A stretch of DNA of 62,477 nucleotides from the NCBI GenBank assembly GCA_937864365.1, contig CALMJT010000012.1:1-62477 (forward strand). Direction: 5' to 3'. The position numbers and the translations under genes are program-made. This stretch comes from an uncultured Alteromonadales bacterium (lineage in GTDB: Bacteria; Pseudomonadota; Gammaproteobacteria; Pseudomonadales; Cellvibrionaceae). This document shows, in pieces, positions 8,512 to 18,349 of this stretch (position 1 is its first letter; each line of letters begins with the position of its first letter). The notes under the pieces were generated by a model that saw only the letters and a list, made by a program, of their open reading frames with translations, searched no databases and was not told the DNA's origin.

Positions 8512-11500
8512 ATGAAAAACTACAGTTTCTTGAATATAGTTCTCTTTCTTGCTTTTTTCGTTGCTGTAAAAGCGCATGCCATTAGTTTTTCTGGTTCTAC
8601 CGATAGTAAACCAGATATTGATGGCATCTACGATATTAAGTGGAGCACTCCATATTACGAGTACGGACCCTACGATTTATACGAGAACGGCGTAAAAAAA
8701 ATCAGTCGTAGTAATGTCAATATCTATAAAGTTTCAGGAAAGATTAATGGATCTTATGTATACGAAGTTTGGGGAAATCGCGAAGATCCTAATTCCTTAG
8801 AACCTTTTCCGAAATTTCAAAAGCTAGGTACCTATACGGTTATTGTTGACTTAGTTCCTCAGGCACCAAACACTCCTTCAGCGCCAACTTCTGTTGGCAG
8901 TACCACAAATGCCAGTTACAGAATAAATTGGACGAAACCCGGCGGTGCTTCTGCTACCTCGTACAAATTGCGTCGTCGTTTAGGTAGCGGTTCTTGGTCA
9001 CAAATTTATTCTGGCAGTAATTTATATTTTGACGATTCTAGTCGAACGCCGGGCAGTTGGTATTACGACGTTTCGGCTTGCGCGGGCACGGCGTGCAGTG
9101 GTTATAGTGCTGATACATTGGTAACAGTTATTGATCCTCGTCCAGGAATTCCCGCTAAACCTCAAGCTCCTGATACTGTTAATCGTCCTGATTTTTCAGT
9201 AACTTGGACCAAACCTAATGGCACGGTAACTTCTTATACATTACGTAGAAAGTTTGGAGCTGGCGCTTGGAGTACTATTTATACCGGCCTAAATACGAGC
9301 TTTTCCGAGAAGGAGAGAGCGGAAGGTGACTGGTATTACGATGTAATTGCTTGTAATGGCAGTGCATGTAGTAACTCAAGTATCGCTAAAAAAGTTACGG
9401 TGAATTATAACTATAATGGTGGTGGCGGATTGATTTCAGGGCCTTCAATCTCCACTGGTACTTTTACCTTATCTGTTGCTCAACAGTATGCAGACGCCGT
9501 GGATGTTCGTCAAAACTCAACAATTATTAAAAATAAAGTTAATGTTTCATCTGTTGCTAGTTTTCAGGCCCCGACGGGTACTTTGACAGATGGACTCTAC
9601 AAATACGAAGTAAGATATTATTTTTATAATGATTGTAAGTTGCCTTGCACAGAATATCTTCCATTAGGTGATTGGAGCGAAACATTAAATGTTGTTGTGG
9701 CAAGTAAACGAGTTGTTACTCTTCCTGAGCCCAATAGTAAAGATGGCACCTATCAAGTTCGGTGGAATTCTTCGGCAGGTGTTGGCGTTTATCAGATACA
9801 AGAAAATTCTGGCTCTTGGGCAAATGTAACTAATTTTACCGAATCCAACGGCCAAATAATTTATACCTATTCCAACAAATCCGATGGCATCTACACTTAC
9901 AGGGTACGTGCGTGCTTAGGTGGCCAATGTAATACTCCGAGTGATATTAAAACCGTAACCGTTTTAAAAACTCCGACTAAGCCTGCTGCTTTTACTCAAA
10001 CGAACGCGAGTGTTGTAACCGATGGTAATGTTCGATTAAGTTGGCAAGCATCTCAGCAAACCATCAATGAGTATCGCATTACCGAAACAGGTGTTGTTAG
10101 TAATACGTATACCACTGCTTCGAATAGACTTTATTTAAATTTAGACCGCGTAAAAGACGGTAATCACACCTACTCGGTTCAAGCTTGTAACGCATCCGGT
10201 TGTAGTGCGAGTGCTACTCTTAATGCAATTAATGTTTTAAAAACTCCGTTAATTCCTAATAATCTTAATGCAACGGTTAAATCGCAAACAGGCGAGATTA
10301 ATTTGTCGTGGGCGGCGCCGTCTGACTCGGCTGTTGATTTTTATGAAGTCGCTATTTTAAAAGAAGGCGAGTTGTACAGCGATTGGGAATTAACAGGTAC
10401 TACAAGAAGCTACAGTGCCACTAATTTACCCGACGGTAATTATCAATTTAGAGTGCATGCCTGCAACAATTCTGGTTGCGGCGTATTAGCACTTTCAAAC
10501 AGTTACAACATTAATCACCCAACACCCGTAAAACCAGAAATTACCGCCTCGGGTAGCGATTCTAATGGCCAAATTGGAGCGGAATGGAGCGTTAGTAATC
10601 CAGCATTTGTCGATGTTTATCAGGTACGTATTGATTCCGGTAGTTGGTTGAATAGAGGTTTGGCACTTAATTACATTGCCAATAACATCTCACAGGGCGA
10701 CCACACAATTGATGTTCGCGCCTGTAATCAAACACCCGGCGCTACCAAATGTTCGGCTTACGATAGCAGTTTCATCAAAGTGTCGGACTCTAAGCCGAGT
10801 TATGCCGACACGGCATTACCATTTGCCAGTGCAATTGACGATGCCTCGTTTGTTTCTGCCACAGGTAATCACGACGTAACCTCTGGTGTGGTTGCGGGTG
10901 AGGCCAGTGTGAGTGGTGGTAGCGCTGCTTACATTTTTCCAATCACGTTGCCTCCTGGCAGAGCTAATGTAATCCCTAATGTAAGCCTTTCTTATAGCAG
11001 TCAGTCCGGTAATAGTTCGACTGGTATGGGATGGAATTTATCTGTTGGCAACGCAATCTCTCGTTGCCCTAAAACAATTATTCATGATGGCTATGATTTA
11101 CCGGTTCAATACCAAAACACAGATAAACTTTGTTTTGATGGACAGAGATTATTCTTAAAGACTGGTGCTTATGGCAAAAGTGGTGCTGTGTATTATCTAG
11201 AAAATAATGCTTTTGTAGAGATAACACAAACTGGTGATATTCAATCAAATACAAGTGCTTTTATTGTAAAGCAGCGCGATGGGTCTTTGTTGAATTTAGG
11301 CACAACAGAAAATAGCCGTCTAATTACTGGAGGATTAAGTTACGTAAACTCTTGGCTATTGCAGAGCAGTCAAGATGCAGCAGGAAATAATATTGTTTAC
11401 ACCTACAGTTATTTTGGTAGTGGTGAAAAGTTAATTACCAAAATTGAATACACAGGGTTTAATAGTTCTGTGGGTGACCGAAAGGTTGAATTCACCTATA

Positions 11501-14500
11501 AAAATCGTTCTGACTTTTCATCAGCTTATTTGTCTGGCGGTTTAACACAGCAAACAAAACTTTTAGAAAAAATATCCACGTTTTATAAAAATACACCTAT
11601 CAATGAGTACAACTTAAACTACAAACTCAGCGAAGGTTCTGATCGATCACTGCTAACTTCACTCGAAGAATGTGCTTACGAAGGTAGTAATCGCTTTTGT
11701 AAAACACCTACAAAAATGACGTGGTTAGATTCTGCCCCTAGTTTTGAACTCGAAACATTGGGTTTTAAAACTAGTACCAATTCAAGTATTACTGCTGCTG
11801 AGAGTGTGTTCCCGAATCCGTTACCGCTTGGTGTATCTAATAAAAAACTCACTCCCTTTCTGCCTAGAGGTGATGTTAATGGCGATGGTATGAGGGATTG
11901 GCCATATTGGAAAGTTAATGCCGAAGGCATTGGCGGTGCTACAAGTCAGCCTTTAGCACAAAACTGCAAAAAAAATCCTTTATCTCTTAGTTATGTTTGT
12001 ACAGAAATTGACATTAATTTAGATGGTAAAGTCGATTTTTGGCGAATCAATAATGATCGATTTGAGTTTTCATTGGATCTCGGTAATACATGGAAAACTA
12101 CACCTATTTATTACGAAAGCTTTGGAAATGATGTCAATATTATTGATTCGCAAGATTATAATGGCGATGGTTGGCCTGATCTTTTAATTCAGTACGATCC
12201 TGATGGCCCAGATTTTGGCGATCCAGCCAATTTATATCTTTGGTTACATACCAAAAATAAAAATGTACCTTTTAATCAGCCTCTTTCTTCCTTGTATACG
12301 TTTACCCAGCGTTTAAACGCTGACGGTTTTACCAAAGTTAATACTACGAGCGCTTCCCCTGTTGGTGATATGAGTGGTGATGGGTTGCCAGATCTTGTAG
12401 TTTATGACAACGAATTAAATGTTCTTAGTCCAGACTGGGTTAGCTCTCAACAACCGACGCCGAGATTTTTACTACGTTCTCAATTGTCACCTAACGGTAC
12501 TCTAACATTTCAAGAAGTAGACTTATCGGTATTTGCTCTAGGTGTAGAGCGTGACAATGCCAGTAACTATTATTATTACCACTCGTTCATGGATATAAAT
12601 GGGGATGGATTATCAGATTGGTTAACGTGGAGAAACGGTAAACATCTCTGGTTGGCTGTCAATAAGGGAAATTTAAATTTTTCTTCTTGGCAAGATTTAG
12701 GTAATGAGTCTTCATTAGAAGAGCGATTCATTCCTTTCCCTGCGGCGAAAAATGATCCTGTAGATCAAGATTATGTTTATTACCCTAAATTTGCTCACGC
12801 TTTTAAGCAGTTTGACTATGATGCTGATGGTAGAGCTGATCTTTTAGTGCCTGAAAAAATTGTGGCTCCTATGTGTCTGGGTTATCGTAGTGCAGACCAT
12901 GGTTTAGAACAATTTTGTGGAGACGAAATTTACGGTATTACAACTCCCGATGGGCCAGTAAAAGAAGCAATTATTGGAGATTTAAGTCGAGCGGACGACA
13001 ATATATTTAAATTTAAAGCACTGAAGTTTAAAGAAATTTCTCCAGGGCAATTTCGAGTTGTTGTAACATCAACAGATATTGTTGGAAGTGCGAATGAAAG
13101 TGCGCAATTAGATGTATTTGGTAATGGTTTAACAGATTTTGTTTTCTCATATCGACCGAGATTTGAGAATATTACGTTTGATCAATCTAACATTGAATCA
13201 CCAATGTCAGGTTTGCCATTTGGTTTTTACATCAACCGTAACCGTGGTTCTGCAAAAAATGGTGAACGCTATCAACCAATCGATATGTTGGAGTCGGTTG
13301 AAAATGGTTTTGGTGTTCGCAGTGAGTGGACGTATCGACCATTAAGTTCGCAAGATTCTAATTATCACTCGGCTAATCAACCCTTTTACGAGCCAGATTT
13401 TAATTACTTAAACAGTTTAAGTGCTGAGGCGCGGGCACAGCATTATCACTTCACCAGTAACATGTATGTGGTTGCGGAATTCCGTCAATCGAACGGTGTG
13501 GGCGATAATTTAAATCGCGTGCAGTACCGTTATAAAGGCGCAATGTACAACTGGCAGGGCAGAGGTTTCCAAGGTTTTAGAACCATTATTACCGAAGATC
13601 TTGATGCCGAAATTACCTCACGTGTTGAATTTCATCAGGTGTATCCGTTAGCTGGGCGCATGTATCACATGAGCCAATACGAAGGCTATGAATACAATAA
13701 CGATAATGCGCCACCAACACCGTTTAACGAGTCTAAATACGAATGGCGTTTTTGGCCGGCGGGGCAATTTAACTCGGGCAACGATTACTTAGTCAATAGC
13801 CCGCAGGTGGAATGGCAAACCGTTGTTAACGTGCCGTACATTGTTGGTCAAGCGAAACGCACGCAAACCAATCGTACGCTAGCCGGTAGTCTTACCTATT
13901 CAATGATCGAAACCCAAAATTTTGATCAGTGGGGCAGAACCACCTCGGCAGAAACAAAATATCAAGAAAGCGGCGGCCATATTGTTCGCTCTAGCACAAT
14001 ATCAAGCTTTGATGATACTTACATAAACGATGGTTGGTGGGACAAACCCATTGCGCGTACGACGACCCAACACGCAGTAGAAAGTCGCAAAGGTGTTGCT
14101 ATTGATTCCGGTACCGATGCCGATCAAACCACCACCATGCAATATAACGCCTGGGACATCGGCCTGCGTAAGCCAACCAATGTTTCCGCTGTGCCTGTTA
14201 CCGGTAAATCGGTGCAAACCGCCACCGAATACAACCGGTACGGTTTACCAACCTGGGTATCGGTGAATTCTACCGGTGAAACCGAGCGTAAAACCGCGAC
14301 TGTCTACAGTAACGATGGCTACTTTGTAGAGAGGGTTACCAACCCAGAAGGCCACCTATCGCAAGTGGTTACTGATCCAAAATACGGCGTACCAACACAA
14401 ACTACAGACGCCAACGGAATTACCTCTACCGTTAAATACGATGCCTTTGGTCGCACGATAGAAACTCGCGTGCCTGGCTTGCCGCCCGCGTATTCATCGC

Positions 14501-17403
14501 TGCAAATGTGCAGTAATGTGAGTTGTCCGCCGGGTTTAATCTTGCAGCAAACCAGTGTGCAAACCGGTACGCCAACAACTCGTGTTTATTTAGACAAGTT
14601 AGGCAGAGCGGTTCGCACCGATACCCAAGCACTGGCAGCGGGTCAGTGGATTGTACAAGCAATGACGTACAACAAACTGGGGCAAGAAGTCTTTATGTCT
14701 TCTCCGGCCTATGGTGCGCCTTCGAGTTACGGCACTCATTATGTGGATTACGATGTTCTTGGTCGTTTAACCGAAAAAACCATGGACCAAACCGATGGCC
14801 AAGTGTTACGTACTACCTACGAGCACGAAGCAGGTGAGGGCTTTACTACCAACATTAATGCCGGTGGTAATTACCTATCGCGTACCTACAACGGCTTGCA
14901 GCAACTGACCGAAACTGTCGATGCCGTTGGTACGGTAACCCGTTACGCCTACACCGGTGCCGGTCAACCCATTGTTATGCAAGACGGCAACGGCAATCGC
15001 ATTACCGCAAAATACAACGACCTTGGCCAAAAACTTTGGGTTGATGACCCAAACATGGGCCGTAAAAACTTTGCCTACACCGGTTTTGGTGAAATCGCAT
15101 CAGAAACCGACGCCAATGGCGATACCAAAGCCTACACCTACGACCGTTTAGGCCGAACCATTAATCGCCGTATTAATGGCAGCCTTGAATCTATTTGGGA
15201 ATACGATAACGCCAACCACGGCATTGGTTTAATGAATGCCGAGCGATTAAGTAATGGTGCCTTCGAGCGCAGCTATTATTACGATTCTTTATCGCGCCCA
15301 ATTAGTGTTAATACGCAAATTGATGGCGAAACCTACACCGTTAATTCGTATTACGATGCAAACTATGGTCGCCCTAAAGGCATGCGTTATCCCGGTGGTT
15401 TAACCGTGCAATACGGATATTCCAGCACCGGTTATTTAACGACTACCCAAAACGCATCAAGCGGTTATATTTACCGAAAAATTAATACTCAAGATGCCTT
15501 TGGTAATTGGTTACAGGCTGATCTCGCCGCAGGTGTATTAACCCAAGACCGCAATTACGACGAAGCAACCGGCCAATTACGTGCTGCTATGCTCAGCCAA
15601 ATTACCGGTGTTATTCATAAGCAAACCTACGACAGCTTCGATCACTTCGGTAACCTGACGCAAATGTCTACCGAGCTTGCCGGTTCTACCTATACAGAAT
15701 CGTTTAGCTACGACGACATGCACCGTTTGTTGCAAAATAATCGCAGCAATGGCCCAACCATTAATTACAGTTACGATGCCGTGGGTAATTTATTAAGCAA
15801 AAGTGATTTTGCCAATAACTACCAATACAACGGCAGCAAACCTAATGCAGTAAGCCAAGTCTCGTTAATCAGCGGCGCCACAAAAACCTACGGTTACGAT
15901 AACAACGGCAACCGCACCAAAGAAAACGGCGTAACCACGGCCTATTACAATACCTACAACCACCCAACACGGTTGATAAAAGGCAGTGCCGATTTGCGCT
16001 TCTTCTATGCGCCAGATTTATCGCGCTACAAACAAACCAACGGTGCCAAAACCACGGTTTATATCGATAAACTCTTCGAGAAAATTACCGATACCGGCAA
16101 AACCCAGTATCGCTACTTTATCGACGATATTGCCGTACTCACAGAAACCGAAACCGCCAGCGATACACAACAAGAAATCGTCTTCACCCATCGTGACCGC
16201 CTAGGCTCAACCGTTGCTATGGCCGACGACCTTGGTATGGCAGTAGAAACCCACAGTTTCGATCCTTTTGGTAAACCTCGTGACGGCGACTTAAGTGACA
16301 AACTAGACGCCGTGCTCGACAGCCAATACACCACCCGTGGCTTTACCGACCACGAGCATTTGGATGACGTAGAACTTATTCATATGAATGGCCGCGTCTA
16401 CGACTACAACCTAGGCCGCTTTTTAAGTGTTGACCCATTTATTCAAGATCCGGGTAATAGCCAAAGCATGAACCCGTATTCCTACATTATGAATAACCCC
16501 TTGGCGGGGACTGATCCAACGGGCTATATCGGTGAAGAAGAAACAAAACTAGAAGATGTCAAGGTCGAGCCAATTACTGAAAAGAGAGTTGTAACGGGGT
16601 CTCGAATTCCAAGGTCGGTTACAGTGGGGCAAAATATATCTGGCACAGTTACATCTGGAGGTGTTACAACCAACTTTTCAGCTAGTATCATGAACAATGG
16701 TAAAGGTGATTTCTCTGCGACGGTTACTGATGGAAAAGACGAATTTTCAGTTAGCGGTTCTTTGGATGTTTCTTCCATAGGTGGAGTGGATAACAGAGAG
16801 AATTTGAGTGGTAATTATGGTGGGTCAACTGCGATTAATTTCGGTGGTGTTGACTCAAACTCTGCTAATGATTTGTTGAATGATGGTCCTCCAGAGCTTG
16901 AGGCGATGTCTGGTACTGACGATTCAGAATCAATGAGGGGAGCTAGTGCACAAAAGGATGGCCCAAGTTTATGGGATCGTATATATCCGTTCTCTGATTA
17001 CAATGCTAAAGAGTGGGCAGCCCAAACTGGTATAGATCAGTTTGCGGGCACTCCAGGTTACTATACGGAAGAAGAGAAACAGATAATTTTCCTTTTAGGA
17101 ACAGGTGCGGGAGCGGTGCCAGGAAAGTTTGGTATTAGCACGCCTGCACCAACTTCCGTAACGTCCTCAAAAGAGGTATTTAAATATGCTCCAAGAGTTA
17201 GGGCTCGTGGAGTCCAAGACCCTAAAGCCCATAATTTTCCGTATTCTTTTGATTCAAAAATTCTAAGTGCACAACCAATATACAAAAGTGGGGGTTATAG
17301 GATTTACCAAGTGCCAGGTACAATGAACGAAACAGTCGGAGTATTTGAAATAGGTGTTACGCCTAAAAGTGTTATTGATCATAGATTTTTCAGACCTAAT
17401 TAG
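8512..17403 (+). CDS. Giant secreted FN3-SpvB-FG-GAP-RHS polymorphic toxin-like protein
   Basis: 2963 aa from the ATG at 8512; an upstream in-frame TTG at 8470 is less likely because the ATG is followed at once by a Sec signal peptide ending VKAHA. About seven fibronectin-III-like modules (114-758) share a Y-x-V-x-A-C...C-S signature. Then come an SpvB/TcdB-like start (about 794 on), five or so FG-GAP loops (GDVNGDGMRD, DYNGDGWPD, GDMSGDGLPD, DINGDGLSD, DYDADGRAD), a TcdB-like middle (ENGFGVRSEWTY) and YD/RHS repeats (about 1900-2600). The RHS core ends with GRFLSVDPF and DPTGY (2668-2672). The last 291 residues are the variable tip, ending VIDHRFFRPN. RHS shells usually enclose a toxin released after this core. 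The tip's activity is not recognised. Confidence 0.92.
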   Translation: MKNYSFLNIVLFLAFFVAVKAHAISFSGSTDSKPDIDGIYDIKWSTPYYEYGPYDLYENGVKKISRSNVNIYKVSGKINGSYVYEVWGNREDPNSLEPFPKFQKLGTYTVIVDLVPQAPNTPSAPTSVGSTTNASYRINWTKPGGASATSYKLRRRLGSGSWSQIYSGSNLYFDDSSRTPGSWYYDVSACAGTACSGYSADTLVTVIDPRPGIPAKPQAPDTVNRPDFSVTWTKPNGTVTSYTLRRKFGAGAWSTIYTGLNTSFSEKERAEGDWYYDVIACNGSACSNSSIAKKVTVNYNYNGGGGLISGPSISTGTFTLSVAQQYADAVDVRQNSTIIKNKVNVSSVASFQAPTGTLTDGLYKYEVRYYFYNDCKLPCTEYLPLGDWSETLNVVVASKRVVTLPEPNSKDGTYQVRWNSSAGVGVYQIQENSGSWANVTNFTESNGQIIYTYSNKSDGIYTYRVRACLGGQCNTPSDIKTVTVLKTPTKPAAFTQTNASVVTDGNVRLSWQASQQTINEYRITETGVVSNTYTTASNRLYLNLDRVKDGNHTYSVQACNASGCSASATLNAINVLKTPLIPNNLNATVKSQTGEINLSWAAPSDSAVDFYEVAILKEGELYSDWELTGTTRSYSATNLPDGNYQFRVHACNNSGCGVLALSNSYNINHPTPVKPEITASGSDSNGQIGAEWSVSNPAFVDVYQVRIDSGSWLNRGLALNYIANNISQGDHTIDVRACNQTPGATKCSAYDSSFIKVSDSKPSYADTALPFASAIDDASFVSATGNHDVTSGVVAGEASVSGGSAAYIFPITLPPGRANVIPNVSLSYSSQSGNSSTGMGWNLSVGNAISRCPKTIIHDGYDLPVQYQNTDKLCFDGQRLFLKTGAYGKSGAVYYLENNAFVEITQTGDIQSNTSAFIVKQRDGSLLNLGTTENSRLITGGLSYVNSWLLQSSQDAAGNNIVYTYSYFGSGEKLITKIEYTGFNSSVGDRKVEFTYKNRSDFSSAYLSGGLTQQTKLLEKISTFYKNTPINEYNLNYKLSEGSDRSLLTSLEECAYEGSNRFCKTPTKMTWLDSAPSFELETLGFKTSTNSSITAAESVFPNPLPLGVSNKKLTPFLPRGDVNGDGMRDWPYWKVNAEGIGGATSQPLAQNCKKNPLSLSYVCTEIDINLDGKVDFWRINNDRFEFSLDLGNTWKTTPIYYESFGNDVNIIDSQDYNGDGWPDLLIQYDPDGPDFGDPANLYLWLHTKNKNVPFNQPLSSLYTFTQRLNADGFTKVNTTSASPVGDMSGDGLPDLVVYDNELNVLSPDWVSSQQPTPRFLLRSQLSPNGTLTFQEVDLSVFALGVERDNASNYYYYHSFMDINGDGLSDWLTWRNGKHLWLAVNKGNLNFSSWQDLGNESSLEERFIPFPAAKNDPVDQDYVYYPKFAHAFKQFDYDADGRADLLVPEKIVAPMCLGYRSADHGLEQFCGDEIYGITTPDGPVKEAIIGDLSRADDNIFKFKALKFKEISPGQFRVVVTSTDIVGSANESAQLDVFGNGLTDFVFSYRPRFENITFDQSNIESPMSGLPFGFYINRNRGSAKNGERYQPIDMLESVENGFGVRSEWTYRPLSSQDSNYHSANQPFYEPDFNYLNSLSAEARAQHYHFTSNMYVVAEFRQSNGVGDNLNRVQYRYKGAMYNWQGRGFQGFRTIITEDLDAEITSRVEFHQVYPLAGRMYHMSQYEGYEYNNDNAPPTPFNESKYEWRFWPAGQFNSGNDYLVNSPQVEWQTVVNVPYIVGQAKRTQTNRTLAGSLTYSMIETQNFDQWGRTTSAETKYQESGGHIVRSSTISSFDDTYINDGWWDKPIARTTTQHAVESRKGVAIDSGTDADQTTTMQYNAWDIGLRKPTNVSAVPVTGKSVQTATEYNRYGLPTWVSVNSTGETERKTATVYSNDGYFVERVTNPEGHLSQVVTDPKYGVPTQTTDANGITSTVKYDAFGRTIETRVPGLPPAYSSLQMCSNVSCPPGLILQQTSVQTGTPTTRVYLDKLGRAVRTDTQALAAGQWIVQAMTYNKLGQEVFMSSPAYGAPSSYGTHYVDYDVLGRLTEKTMDQTDGQVLRTTYEHEAGEGFTTNINAGGNYLSRTYNGLQQLTETVDAVGTVTRYAYTGAGQPIVMQDGNGNRITAKYNDLGQKLWVDDPNMGRKNFAYTGFGEIASETDANGDTKAYTYDRLGRTINRRINGSLESIWEYDNANHGIGLMNAERLSNGAFERSYYYDSLSRPISVNTQIDGETYTVNSYYDANYGRPKGMRYPGGLTVQYGYSSTGYLTTTQNASSGYIYRKINTQDAFGNWLQADLAAGVLTQDRNYDEATGQLRAAMLSQITGVIHKQTYDSFDHFGNLTQMSTELAGSTYTESFSYDDMHRLLQNNRSNGPTINYSYDAVGNLLSKSDFANNYQYNGSKPNAVSQVSLISGATKTYGYDNNGNRTKENGVTTAYYNTYNHPTRLIKGSADLRFFYAPDLSRYKQTNGAKTTVYIDKLFEKITDTGKTQYRYFIDDIAVLTETETASDTQQEIVFTHRDRLGSTVAMADDLGMAVETHSFDPFGKPRDGDLSDKLDAVLDSQYTTRGFTDHEHLDDVELIHMNGRVYDYNLGRFLSVDPFIQDPGNSQSMNPYSYIMNNPLAGTDPTGYIGEEETKLEDVKVEPITEKRVVTGSRIPRSVTVGQNISGTVTSGGVTTNFSASIMNNGKGDFSATVTDGKDEFSVSGSLDVSSIGGVDNRENLSGNYGGSTAINFGGVDSNSANDLLNDGPPELEAMSGTDDSESMRGASAQKDGPSLWDRIYPFSDYNAKEWAAQTGIDQFAGTPGYYTEEEKQIIFLLGTGAGAVPGKFGISTPAPTSVTSSKEVFKYAPRVRARGVQDPKAHNFPYSFDSKILSAQPIYKSGGYRIYQVPGTMNETVGVFEIGVTPKSVIDHRFFRPN

Positions 17404-17413
17404 GTAATTCGAT

Positions 17414-17920
17414 ATGAATGCTACAATGCTTAAATCACGCCCTTTATCTGGCGAGTTTGAAGAAATATATTTTGATTTTAAAGATGAATTTATATGCGTT
17501 AAATTTGAAGATCATGAATACCTTGAATATTGCGGCATTTTTGGAGGAGGGTTTGGCAGTTATTCGAATTTGATGTTGCTGGAAGAAATCGCTCTTATAG
17601 TGTCGTTTGGTCAAGGCTATATTTTTAATATTAATAATAAAAAAGTTATTCATAAAACTGAAAAGAATCAGTTGGCTTGTATAAGCTTGTATGAACCAAA
17701 AGATTATTTTATAGCATGTAGCCAGATTGAAATTTTTGTATTTAGCCCAGAAGGCCTTGCTTGGTCATCTAAAAGAGTATCGTCTGACGGTATAGAGATA
17801 GAGAAAATAATAAATGGTGTTGTTTACGGCAAAGTATACGACTTTACCAAATGGGTAGGCTTCAAGTTGGACTTAAATACGTTTGAGTATAGTTGTGATT
17901 GGCAGTGTGAAATTGCATGA
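17414..17920 (+). CDS. Putative immunity protein for the RHS tip
   Basis: 168 aa, no signal peptide, no recognised domain. It starts 10 bp after the RHS stop codon on the same strand, which is the standard place for the immunity gene of a polymorphic toxin. It is rich in Phe, Tyr, Ile and acidic residues and AT-rich, like the toxin tip. The role is inferred from position only. Alternatively it is an unrelated accessory protein. Confidence 0.6.
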   Translation: MNATMLKSRPLSGEFEEIYFDFKDEFICVKFEDHEYLEYCGIFGGGFGSYSNLMLLEEIALIVSFGQGYIFNINNKKVIHKTEKNQLACISLYEPKDYFIACSQIEIFVFSPEGLAWSSKRVSSDGIEIEKIINGVVYGKVYDFTKWVGFKLDLNTFEYSCDWQCEIA

Positions 17921-18017
17921 TTGTGTGAAATAGAAATAATAGATAGTCATAGTGTAGTGGTTTAATAATCTCGTACCAGCTTGTAGGGTAAACTAGCCCA
18001 AACAAAGGAACCTACAA

Positions 18018-18070
18018 ATGGCCTATAAAAACTATCCTCCCAAATTTAAACACGAATCAAATATTAAAAA
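18018..18070 (+). pseudogene. Possible start of an IS3-type orfA, truncated
   Basis: After GGAACC, an ATG at 18018 begins MAYKNYPPKFKHE, which resembles the first residues of IS3-family OrfA proteins (…YPPEFKxEA…). The similarity ends where the 31-bp repeat begins at 18070, and the reading frame runs on only to 18125. If real, an insertion sequence was cut here by the RAYT unit. Only about 13 residues support this. Confidence 0.25.
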
Positions 18071-18100
18071 GGACATCCATAAAATTGACTTTACTTTTCT
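18070..18100 (+). repeat. 31-bp RAYT-associated repeat, copy 1
   Basis: Begins AGGACATCCATAAAATTGAC and ends TTTACTTTTCT. It stands 52 bp before the ATG of the truncated transposase reading frame at 18122. Confidence 0.85.
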
Positions 18101-18121
18101 TCCCTGCCATAATCCCAAACC

Positions 18122-18247
18122 ATGACTAAACCTCGCTCAGAACAAGTCTCAATCGACGATACGCCGTTTTATCACTGCATGGTTCGCTGTGTGCGCCGTG
18201 CTTTTTTGTGTGGTGATGATTATGAAACTGGTGAGAATTTCGATTAA
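18122..18247 (+). pseudogene. Truncated REP-type transposase fragment
   Basis: 41 codons starting [16 protein letters not shown] that match the first 41 codons of the intact transposase at 18350, then stop at a TAA where the next 31-bp repeat region begins. Ten bases differ between the two copies; nine are synonymous and only one changes the residue (Pro/Ser at position 4). The fragment is therefore a remnant of a separately evolved, once functional relative and not a fresh tandem duplication. Confidence 0.85.
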
Positions 18248-18254
18248 ATATAAA

Positions 18255-18285
18255 AGGACATCCATAAAATTGACTTTACTTTTCT
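18255..18285 (+). repeat. 31-bp RAYT-associated repeat, copy 2
   Basis: Identical to copy 1 over 31 bp. It lies 8 bp after the stop of the truncated transposase fragment and 12 bp before copy 3. Confidence 0.85.
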
Positions 18286-18297
18286 CCCCTAATAAAT

Positions 18298-18328
18298 AGG
18301 ACATCCATAAAATCGACTTTACTTTTCT
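18298..18328 (+). repeat. 31-bp RAYT-associated repeat, copy 3
   Basis: Differs from copies 1 and 2 at one base (AATCGAC for AATTGAC). It begins exactly 52 bp upstream of the intact transposase ATG, the same spacing as copy 1 to the truncated reading frame. Fixed spacing suggests it belongs to the mobile unit, as a recognition end or its promoter/leader. Confidence 0.85.
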
Positions 18329-18349
18329 CCTTTGTGATAATCCAAAACC

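Noticed and set aside
8512-17403. RHS protein as a type VI secretion effector
   Set aside because: No PAAR or VgrG domain at the start and no T6SS gene nearby. The N-terminal signal peptide supports Sec export.
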